NCBI RefSeq assembly: GCF_000711735.1 | Contig: NZ_JONL01000010.1 | Coordinates: 82,290-146,289, forward strand | Length of the DNA stretch: 64,000 nt | Origin: Maridesulfovibrio frigidus DSM 17176 | GTDB lineage: Bacteria; Desulfobacterota; Desulfovibrionia; Desulfovibrionales; Desulfovibrionaceae | Direction: 5' to 3' | Shown here: in pieces, positions 58,105 through 64,000 of the stretch | How the letters are laid out: the number at the start of each line of letters is the position of its first letter | Numbering within the stretch: the stretch's first letter is position 1 | The notes under the pieces: model-generated | The model's database searches: none | What the model saw: only the letters and a program-made list of their open reading frames with translations | Told to the model about the DNA's origin: nothing | Position numbers and translations under genes: made by a program

Positions 58105-58770
58105 ATGGCTGAAAAAATTAAAATTAATATTGTTTCGGACGTTACTTGTCCTTGGTGCATCATTGGTTATAAGCGATTGGCAAACGCCATCTCAGAAATG
58201 GGAATTGAAGACCGAATTGTAATTGAGTGGGAACCGTTTGAAATTAATCCTAATATGATTCCCGACGGCGAAGAGTTGCATGAACATATGCATAATAAAT
58301 ACGGCACAACAAAAAGTGACAGCATCCAGACGTTTGCGAACATGACCAGCCATGGAGCAGATGTCGGATTCACCTTTGATTTCTTTGAAGGAATGCGCAC
58401 TGTGAACACGCGTAATGCGCATATTCTTCTTGAATACGCAAAGGATCAAGGCAAACAGGTCGAGCTGAAACTACAATTGTTTGATGCCTTTTTCAGTAAC
58501 CGTAAAGATGTATCCAACCAGGATGTACTGGCTCAGATTCTTGAAGAAGTTGGCCTCAATGTTGAGGACGCATTACAGAGATTAAGCAATACTGACGCTC
58601 TCAAAAAACTACAAACCCGTGAAAGCCACTGGCTAAGTCTTGGCGTAAATTCAGTCCCGACGATGTTTTTTAATGAAAATACTGCCCTTAGCGGTGCGCG
58701 TTCTGTTGATACATACAAGCAGGTGTTGACTGATTTGATTGAACAGAAAGGGGTGCGAGCCCTTTTCTAA
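58105..58770 (+). CDS. DsbA-family oxidoreductase, FrnE-like
   Basis: 221 residues, no signal peptide, so cytoplasmic. DVTCPWCIIGYKRL holds the CPWC active site; WEPFEINPNM and GVNSVPTMFFNENTALSGA are typical of the FrnE branch. FrnE-type proteins are thiol-disulfide oxidoreductases linked with oxidative stress. Last gene of the TetR-controlled operon; a terminator follows at 58933. Confidence 0.92.
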   Translation: MAEKIKINIVSDVTCPWCIIGYKRLANAISEMGIEDRIVIEWEPFEINPNMIPDGEELHEHMHNKYGTTKSDSIQTFANMTSHGADVGFTFDFFEGMRTVNTRNAHILLEYAKDQGKQVELKLQLFDAFFSNRKDVSNQDVLAQILEEVGLNVEDALQRLSNTDALKKLQTRESHWLSLGVNSVPTMFFNENTALSGARSVDTYKQVLTDLIEQKGVRALF

Positions 58771-58932
58771 GACAACGGTCTAAAACAATATAAAACTAGT
58801 GATCGCATATTAAAAAAAGTAATGATTACTTCATAATGTGACGACTCAAAAAGAAGGCGAGCACGTCGAAGAACAGACAGCCTGACAATTGTAAATCCAT
58901 CAAAACGATAATCGTTGGAAACACAAAAAAAC

Positions 58933-58967
58933 AAAGCCTCGCTTTCAATTGGAAGCGAGGCTTTTGA
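58933..58967 (+). terminator. Terminator of the redox operon
   Basis: AAAGCCTCGCTT pairs with its inverse around TTCAATTGG-type loop (one wobble), then a short T run. Strong stem of about 13 bp. Confidence 0.85.
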
Positions 58968-59167
58968 TATGTGGTCTAGAAGAAATATGAAGACGGGGAT
59001 ATTGAAATGGTGGTGTAATATTACGGGATGGTGGATTTTTATTTTGTGTGGAAATTGGGGGGGGCTCGTGTGTCTGTTTAAATTTAATTTGTTGCGAAAA
59101 TTAATATTCGCATGTTGGGCCGATATTGTGTCCAATATTATTAGGAAAAATTAACTTTTAGAAATAA

Positions 59168-59196
59168 TGTGACCAATCATTTTTCATTAGCGTCTA
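59168..59196 (+). promoter_or_regulatory. Putative ECF-sigma promoter of the sigma operon
   Basis: TGTGACC (59168-59174), 16 bases, CGTCTA (59191-59196), about 49 bases before the sigma start. The same arrangement recurs before the TPR lipoprotein. Preceded in both cases by TAA. CGT at the -10 is common in ECF-type promoters. Confidence 0.65.
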
Positions 59197-59244
59197 TAGA
59201 TATAGACAGTATATTTCTTAAATTAAAAGGAAGTGTCATAATAC

Positions 59245-59793
59245 ATGAGCATTGAGAGTGAAATGTCTGTGGTGAAAAAAGTCTTGAACGGTGACGTTCA
59301 AGTTTTTGAAATTCTTGTGCTCAAATATCAATCTCCAATTTATAATCTGATGTTTAGACTCTTCCGCGATGAAAATGAAGCAGAGGATATTGCGCAAGAG
59401 GCTTTTCTAAAGGCTTTTAAAAAACTGAATAAATTCCATGGTGGGCGTTTTTTTTCATGGCTCTATGTTCTCAGTCTGAATGTCGCCCGTGACCGTTTAC
59501 GTAGTAATAAAAAAAGTGATGATCTTTTTTATATCCCGGAAAATATAGCCGACTACCCCGATATGAATAATGAAATTACGGAAATGGAAAAAATGAGAGA
59601 TGCAGGAAAACTGTATGCACTCATCGAAACTCTCCCTTTAGGCTACAGCGAACCTCTTCTCTTGCGATTCAGAGAGGATCTGTCCCTCAAAGAAGTGGCG
59701 GAACTAACAGGATTAAGCCTGAGTGGAACCAAGATGCGCATTCACAGGGGGCTTGCGATGCTCAGGAAAAGACTGGAGGAACTAAATGACTAA
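59245..59793 (+). CDS. ECF-type RNA polymerase sigma factor
   Basis: 182 residues. Region 2 contains FEILVLKYQSPIYNLMFRLF, then EAEDIAQEAFLKAFKKLNKF and FFSWLYVLSLNVARDRLRS; region 4 contains YSEPLLLRFREDLSLKEVAE and LTGLSLSGTKMRIHRGLAML. There is no region 1 or 3, as expected for ECF sigmas. Its end overlaps the start of the CBM48 membrane protein by eight bases. Probably self-regulated by the element just upstream. Confidence 0.93.
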   Translation: MSIESEMSVVKKVLNGDVQVFEILVLKYQSPIYNLMFRLFRDENEAEDIAQEAFLKAFKKLNKFHGGRFFSWLYVLSLNVARDRLRSNKKSDDLFYIPENIADYPDMNNEITEMEKMRDAGKLYALIETLPLGYSEPLLLRFREDLSLKEVAELTGLSLSGTKMRIHRGLAMLRKRLEELND

Positions 59794-60352
59794 TAAGAAC
59801 GAAAAGTTGAATGCAGAAGACTTGAAGCTTGCAGCTGAACTAAAGAAAATGGAAGTAAGGAAAGTCCCATACGCATTTTCCCGGTCAGTTATGGATTCGG
59901 TGCATAAAGCTAATAAGCCGTTGTGGAAAATAGTTATTTGTTGGCTAAATTCCCCCTTCAATCTGCGGCTGACACCGTTAAGAATGGCTTTGGGGACGGC
60001 TTTGCTTGTGATGGTTTTCTTTTTAGTTCCTAAAGTGGATACGGGACACATGGTTGAAGATCATTCTGTTCCCGTGCGCTTTGAATTTGCATCACATTCA
60101 GACTCAATAAAGCATGTTTCAGTTATGGGCTCTTTTAACGGCTGGTCAACCGAATCTTCCCGTATGCGTTATGATAATGGAAGAGGAATCTGGGTATATG
60201 AAACCAGTTTGCCGCCCGGTGATCATGAGTATGTTTTTCTTGTCAATGGAGTAGAAGTTGTTCCTGATCCACAAGCTGATTTTTCGAGAAAAGATGATTT
60301 TGGAAGTGTTAATTCAATAAAGTTTGTGAGAAGTGGCGAATATGAAATATAA
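59786..60352 (+). CDS. Membrane protein with extracytoplasmic glycogen-binding (CBM48/AMPK-type) domain, putative anti-sigma factor
   Basis: 188 residues: a cytoplasmic N-terminus of about 65 residues, one helix (about 67-83: RMALGTALLVMVFFLVP), then a carbohydrate-binding domain of the AMPK/isoamylase N-terminal type (about 95-182) with VSVMGSFNGWS, GIWVYETSLPPGDHEYVFLV and PDPQADFSRKDDFGSVNSI. The aromatic residues used for starch binding (Trp120, Trp136) are present. Overlap with the sigma gene and the topology suggest an anti-sigma factor that senses a glycan outside. No classical zinc anti-sigma motif is seen, so the sigma-binding role is inferred. Confidence 0.8.
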   Translation: MTNKNEKLNAEDLKLAAELKKMEVRKVPYAFSRSVMDSVHKANKPLWKIVICWLNSPFNLRLTPLRMALGTALLVMVFFLVPKVDTGHMVEDHSVPVRFEFASHSDSIKHVSVMGSFNGWSTESSRMRYDNGRGIWVYETSLPPGDHEYVFLVNGVEVVPDPQADFSRKDDFGSVNSIKFVRSGEYEI

Positions 60353-61088
60353 CAACCTCTCATTTGCTTGCTTGCTGCTAGTGCTGTTTTGTTTTGCTTT
60401 TCCTCACATTTCTCATGCGGTCGGGCTTGAAGATGCAGTTGAGCGCGTTTCTGTTTGTACCGATGGAGAGAAATCCGTCAATAGGCTCCTTGCCGCTGTT
60501 CTGGATTCAAGAATCAGTGCAGAAGAAGCCGAGTCTATACTTGGTGTTATGATTGATGTTTGTGAACGGGGATATCCTGCGGACATATTTTTCGGAAAAC
60601 TGGATGAGGGGATGGGTAAACGAGTTCGCGGCCCTCTAATACTGGCTGCCTTGCAGCGCATGCATGGCAACTTTTTGTTTATTCGTACGGTTGTTTCGGC
60701 AAATGGTGAAACAGCATTACAACCTCTTGTAATTACCGGAACCGTTGCTGCTAACGAAGGATTGTCCACTGAATTTATAAAATATTGCATCGAAAAATAT
60801 GAAATGATTCTTGGTCCGGAAACTCTCGGCACGGCTTTTTCTATGGCCGGAGAATTGGCCCGAATCGATTTTGATCCGCAACTGATAGAAAAAATAGTCA
60901 ATGCCGGACTTGATAGCGGCTCTCTGAACGGTAGCTGGAAAAATATTTCAAGAGTCGCTGTTGTTGTTAGGTTAAAAGGTGTCTCCGATTCTTATTTTTG
61001 CACTTCAGTTATTGAAGTTCTTAAGCAAGAAGGGTCACTAGCTGACCTGATGGTTAAAATGGGTTTCACTGAAAGAAATAGAAAATAA
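60342..61088 (+). CDS. Exported protein of unknown function in the sigma operon
   Basis: 248 residues with a signal peptide (about 1-26, ending SHA). The rest is helical and Ala/Leu-rich with three cysteines after the signal (VCTDG, VCERGYPAD, YCIEKYE), and no recognised domain. ATG 60342 overlaps the end of the previous gene; the GTG at 60333 lies nine bases earlier and would place extra residues before the signal. Its position suggests a partner in the sigma pathway. Confidence 0.7.
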   Translation: MKYNNLSFACLLLVLFCFAFPHISHAVGLEDAVERVSVCTDGEKSVNRLLAAVLDSRISAEEAESILGVMIDVCERGYPADIFFGKLDEGMGKRVRGPLILAALQRMHGNFLFIRTVVSANGETALQPLVITGTVAANEGLSTEFIKYCIEKYEMILGPETLGTAFSMAGELARIDFDPQLIEKIVNAGLDSGSLNGSWKNISRVAVVVRLKGVSDSYFCTSVIEVLKQEGSLADLMVKMGFTERNRK

Positions 61089-61097
61089 ACAAATTAA

Positions 61098-61126
61098 TGT
61101 GACCTATAAGCAGATCTGAACGTATA
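61098..61126 (+). promoter_or_regulatory. Putative ECF-sigma promoter of the TPR lipoprotein operon
   Basis: TGTGACC (61098-61104), exactly 16 bases, CGTATA (61121-61126). Same -35-like heptamer, spacing and -10-like CGT as before the sigma gene. The expected start of transcription is near 61133. Confidence 0.65.
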
Positions 61127-61127
61127 T

Positions 61128-61147
61128 TATAATGAGTGCTCATTATA
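61128..61147 (+). promoter_or_regulatory. Inverted repeat at the start of the TPR lipoprotein transcript
   Basis: TATAATGAG-TG-CTCATTATA, a perfect nine-base dyad. It overlaps the predicted transcription start, so it may be an operator or a 5' hairpin that protects the mRNA. Confidence 0.5.
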
Positions 61148-61172
61148 GCAAAATCATTAATGGAGACGTTAA

Positions 61173-62135
61173 ATGAAATCAGTCAAGATTGTTGCAACAG
61201 CCTTAACCTTAGTAACTATGCTGTGTTCATGTACCAGCTATATGACAGGCTCCTACTATTTGAAAAACAGACAATATGACAGTTGTATAGATGAAATGAA
61301 GAAATCTTTCGGGGAAGATTCTCAAGATGCCGATGCAGCTTACTTCCTGGGCAGGTGCTATTTGGCTGACGGAAAAGCTCAAAAATCACTTCCTACATTT
61401 AAGACGGCTGTTCAGCTTGAGCCGGATAATGCGGAATACAACTTTTGGTTAGGAATTAATCATTGGGCTCTGGCGGATTTTGAAAGTGAATTCAAGTCTT
61501 ATAGTAAGGTCATTGAAATTGAACCTGATCATATCTCAGCAACACTTTATCTTGGCCACAGTTATTTTGATCAATCCAAATGGAACGAAGCTGTATCCTG
61601 TTATGATAAGGTAATTAAAAAAGATCCATATAACCCGGAAGCTCTTTTTAACAGAGCTGAAGCGAAGTGGCAGCTTGGCGAACGCAAGGAGCTGACAGAG
61701 GAATGGAAAAAATATCTGGAATATTATCCTGATGGAGTCAGGGGGATGCGTGCAGTTCTTCGTCTAAATGCACTGGGGGATTTCTCCTATCGCAATTACC
61801 TTCTGGGACAGCGAGTTCTGACATTAAAAACTCCTGAGTTCAAAAAAGGTAAAGCCGATATAAGTTATAAATCCATGGGGTCCACATCCGTAATTGCCGC
61901 GATCATGGATAATAATAAGGATCTCAAAATCAATGTAATATCCTTTGTGAAAGGAGATAAGAAACTGGCTAATATGAGGAGCATTGAAATACGTCGCCAG
62001 ATTCAGGCGGTGCATGCCAATATAGATTCAAATCGCATCCTTCTAAGCTGGTTTGATACTCCTGATAAAGTAGAGACCTCCGAAGGTTTAAAATTAATAG
62101 ATGAAACTGTGTTGTTTATAACAGAAGTAAAATAA
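61173..62135 (+). CDS. TPR-repeat lipoprotein
   Basis: 320 residues. Lipobox LCSC (about residue 20), then five or so TPR units from about residue 33 (AAYFLGRCYLADGKAQKSLP, then AEYNFWLGINHWALADFESE, then ATLYLGHSYFDQSKWNEAVS, then PEALFNRAEAKWQLGERKEL), and a beta-rich C-terminus from about 210. TPRs bind proteins, so this is likely a periplasmic or outer-membrane scaffold. The next gene begins 23 bases after it. Confidence 0.85.
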   Translation: MKSVKIVATALTLVTMLCSCTSYMTGSYYLKNRQYDSCIDEMKKSFGEDSQDADAAYFLGRCYLADGKAQKSLPTFKTAVQLEPDNAEYNFWLGINHWALADFESEFKSYSKVIEIEPDHISATLYLGHSYFDQSKWNEAVSCYDKVIKKDPYNPEALFNRAEAKWQLGERKELTEEWKKYLEYYPDGVRGMRAVLRLNALGDFSYRNYLLGQRVLTLKTPEFKKGKADISYKSMGSTSVIAAIMDNNKDLKINVISFVKGDKKLANMRSIEIRRQIQAVHANIDSNRILLSWFDTPDKVETSEGLKLIDETVLFITEVK

Positions 62136-62158
62136 TCTTCCTCTAAGGAGAATTGAAA

Positions 62159-63019
62159 ATGAGAGTTATAAAATATTACTTTATGGTCGCTTTCTTAAGT
62201 TCCCTGCTATTGTCTGCAACAGCAGTCCGTGCTCAAGATACTGAAATTACGGATTCTATTGAAACAGTAGAAACAATAAGTACGGAAACTACTGAAACAC
62301 AGGAAGCTGCTGATGAAACCGTAGAAACGGATACCATCGAATCTAGGTTCACTAGCCCCTCACAGCTTGAAAAAGCAGACATGCTGGCTGCAGCCGCAGC
62401 AGGGGCAAGCGCCGAAGATTTGTCTCAGGTAGAAGCTGACTTAAGCGCCGCGCAGGCTGCCTATGACAGCGCAGTAGAACTCGGTGAAACCGACGCCATA
62501 GCCGAAGCAGAAGAAGCTTTGACTGCTGCAAAAGAAACTGCTGATGCTGCAGCGGCCTCGGCTGCTGGAATTACTTCAGCGGATATTGCCGACATGCGTG
62601 ATGCGGGAATGGGATGGGGTGAAATAGTTCACGAATTAGGTGTGCATCCTTCTGTTCTTGGTCTGGGACAGACTAATAGATATGGTGCTGTTAATACTGT
62701 GCGAAGTAAAAATGAACTGGCGACTGATGTGGCATACAGTCTTACTTCCCGCAATCTAGAAACAGGAACAGCCAGTACTCCCGGTGCACAGGGGAATGGA
62801 AATAGCAAGAGCCTTGGACTAAGCCGTGCATCTTTTTCTGCGAAAAGCGGTTCTGCCGATTCTCCGGGTAACGGGAATGGAAATGGTGCCGGTGGTGGTG
62901 GAAATGGAAATAGCGCTGGTGGCAACGCTGGCGGGAGCGGTGGCAGTAGTGGCAACGGTGGTGGCGGCGGAGGCGGGAGCGGCAATGGTGGAGGAAATGG
63001 CAACGGTGGTGGTAAATAA
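62159..63019 (+). CDS. Secreted protein with glycine/asparagine-rich C-terminus
   Basis: 286 residues. Signal peptide (about 1-25, ending VRA); a Thr/Glu-rich acidic segment (about 27-60); an Ala/Glu-rich helical part (about 70-125, AAAAAGASAEDLSQVEADLS); a middle part with GMGWGEIVHELGVHPSVLGL, similar in style to domains seen in proteins of metal-reducing or sulfate-reducing bacteria; and a tail of about 65 residues made almost only of Gly, Asn and Ser. AGGAG supports ATG 62159. Probably a secreted or surface matrix protein. Confidence 0.75.
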   Translation: MRVIKYYFMVAFLSSLLLSATAVRAQDTEITDSIETVETISTETTETQEAADETVETDTIESRFTSPSQLEKADMLAAAAAGASAEDLSQVEADLSAAQAAYDSAVELGETDAIAEAEEALTAAKETADAAAASAAGITSADIADMRDAGMGWGEIVHELGVHPSVLGLGQTNRYGAVNTVRSKNELATDVAYSLTSRNLETGTASTPGAQGNGNSKSLGLSRASFSAKSGSADSPGNGNGNGAGGGGNGNSAGGNAGGSGGSSGNGGGGGGGSGNGGGNGNGGGK

Positions 63020-63389
63020 CATCACCCACCAACCGATCAAAATAGGATACAAAAAGCCTACCCTTAATGATACGGTATTTATCTAATTTTGATTTGGAAT
63101 GAAGCTTGGCATCTAGATCGGTAACTATACCAAAGTAACTCCCATTCTCTATTTCATCTATAATTTTTAAAACAGGCGTTTACTATGCTTGTGGTAATTC
63201 TTTTTCCTCAATGCAACCAATTATTGAGAGTTAATTGTATATAATAAAACATTTAAGTCGTTAATTAAGAAATAAAAGTTGTGGTGCAATATAATGCTAT
63301 GTAATATATTATTAAAAAGAGTCATCTTTAAAATAATATAAATAGATTTTCAGAGTGAATCGTGGGCATAATTTACTCAGGAGTTAGCC
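63020..63389. other. AT-rich intergenic region
   Basis: About 370 bases with no recognised gene, terminator or copy of the TGTGACC-N16-CGT element. The ribosome site CAGGAG at 63379-63384 serves the next gene. Confidence 0.55.
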
Positions 63390-64000
63390 ATGGCAGATGA
63401 AACAGAAAACAATAAGGAACAGCAGGAATTAGACGAACTTACTGTTTTGCAGGAAACTGAAAATCGTGATCTTTCGGCGGAAGAACAAGCTGGCATTGAA
63501 GATGTTGAAAGAGTAATTCCTGAACAGTCTGATATGGCCGGAACTGTCTTGGCCGATAGCGGAATTGAAAAAGATGCTTTTGCTACCGAAATACCAGTAG
63601 ATGACTCCCAACCCAGCGATATAGAAGCTGAAACTCGTGATCAGAGAGGATATACTCCGAGAGTAAGTGATGACCTTGCCTCCGCACAGGAAGATCGCGA
63701 GATATTTCAAGAGGTAGAATTTGAAGACATATCACCAGTTGCCGATGGTGAGGATATAAGATTAGTCTCACCTAGCCATGAACAAGGCGAGGGTGGCTCT
63801 GAAGTTGATGATTTAAATGTTTCTGTAAGTGACTCTATTGAATCTGATACCACTGATTCTGTGCAAAATGAGCCAGAAATAGCTCCCGCACCTGAGCCTG
63901 TTGATGATATTTCTGAACCTATTGTTGAGCCCGAGCCAACTCCCGAACCTGATCCTGTTGATGATATTACTGAACCTATTGTTGAGCCCGAGCCAACCCC
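63390..64000 (+). CDS. Start of a large acidic repeat protein, possible adhesin (3' truncated by window)
   Basis: 203 codons are visible from ATG 63390, which has GGAG six bases before it, and the frame runs off the window. The protein is strongly acidic and has no signal peptide at its N-terminus (MADETENNKEQQELDELTVL). Near the end two copies of a 57-base repeat (63897-63953 and 63954-64000, cut) encode PVDDISEPIVEPEPTPEPD. Such Pro-Glu spacers and no Sec signal fit the N-terminal part of large type I-secreted adhesins, but other proteins share them. Confidence 0.7.
   Translation, partial: MADETENNKEQQELDELTVLQETENRDLSAEEQAGIEDVERVIPEQSDMAGTVLADSGIEKDAFATEIPVDDSQPSDIEAETRDQRGYTPRVSDDLASAQEDREIFQEVEFEDISPVADGEDIRLVSPSHEQGEGGSEVDDLNVSVSDSIESDTTDSVQNEPEIAPAPEPVDDISEPIVEPEPTPEPDPVDDITEPIVEPEPT
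63897..64000 (+). repeat. 57-base coding tandem repeat
   Basis: Two units, the second cut by the window end. They differ at a few bases only (for example TCT against ACT), suggesting recent duplication or ongoing copy-number change. Confidence 0.85.

Larger units (their letters stand above)
58771..59244. other. Intergenic region with terminator and sigma promoter
   Basis: No gene recognised. Apart from the terminator at 58933-58967 and the promoter-like element at 59168-59196, there is only AT-rich sequence. Short frames crossing the terminator are not credible. Confidence 0.55.

Noticed and set aside
58837..58869. TAATGTGACG followed by CGTCGA, similar to the sigma promoter element
   Set aside because: The spacing is 20 instead of 16 bases and no gene start follows at a suitable distance.
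58915..59154. Open frame of 79 codons
   Set aside because: It runs through the operon terminator and has no ribosome site or protein-like composition.
62629..63052. Several minus-strand frames rich in Pro or His
   Set aside because: They are the reverse of the Gly/Asn-rich repeat codons of the plus-strand gene; composition alone keeps them open.
63897..64000. Tandem repeat as a possible CRISPR array
   Set aside because: The units are contiguous, in frame and encode a Pro-Glu repeat; there are no spacers.

Overview
The window looks like a chromosomal segment of a low-GC, Gram-negative, probably marine member of the Desulfovibrionia (Desulfovibrio/Maridesulfovibrio-like). This is inferred from the dense load of large hybrid histidine kinases, the many lipoproteins and exported proteins, and the general protein character. 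No rRNA, tRNA or CRISPR array was found, so the placement is not proven. Much of the window is accessory: signalling genes, a large exopolysaccharide locus, small stress and redox operons, and several decayed genes.

Layout. 1-1.65 kb: the end of a phytase/esterase-like gene, then a frameshifted RHS-type polymorphic toxin remnant. 1.7-13.7 kb: rsgA; a kinase-like/UspA/periplasmic-binding-protein group; a membrane protein with guanine deaminase; an exported double-domain beta-carbonic anhydrase; arsenate reductase with an ACR3 arsenite pump; L-serine dehydratase; a metallophosphoesterase. 14-21.3 kb: a FIST protein translationally coupled to a hybrid kinase, a dead IS3-type element that cut off a PP2C/SpoIIE phosphatase, and a PhnD-like sensor kinase. 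21.4-24.3 kb: a gtrB-gtrII-gtrA glucosylation cassette. 24.4-30.2 kb: an exported nitrilase, small lipoproteins, an FRG-domain protein and an SMR exporter.

30.3-46.2 kb, all on the minus strand, is an exopolysaccharide locus in two transcription units. The upstream unit holds a flippase, an HprK-like protein, a glycosyltransferase and a secreted FnIII protein. After a terminator, the second unit holds a SPOR/BY-kinase-like fusion, an outer-membrane export lipoprotein, a chain-length protein, an initiating sugar transferase, a Wzy-like polymerase and two glycosyltransferases, and ends in cytosine deaminase. 46.5-52.8 kb carries two large sensor kinases, followed by a CheB scrap and argJ.

54.9-64 kb holds an orphan binding protein, a TetR regulator divergent from a thiol-redox operon (peroxiredoxin-like, DsrE-like, FrnE/DsbA-like) with two matching operators on its promoter, and an ECF sigma system. 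In that system the sigma gene overlaps a membrane protein with an extracytoplasmic glycogen-binding (CBM48/AMPK-type) domain. It is followed by an exported protein, a TPR lipoprotein and a glycine-rich secreted protein. The same promoter-like pattern (TAATGTGACC, 16 nt, CGT[C/A]TA) lies before the sigma gene and before the TPR lipoprotein, so the five genes probably form one regulon. I consider this the best candidate for an undescribed system. The window ends inside an acidic repeat protein that resembles the start of a large adhesin.
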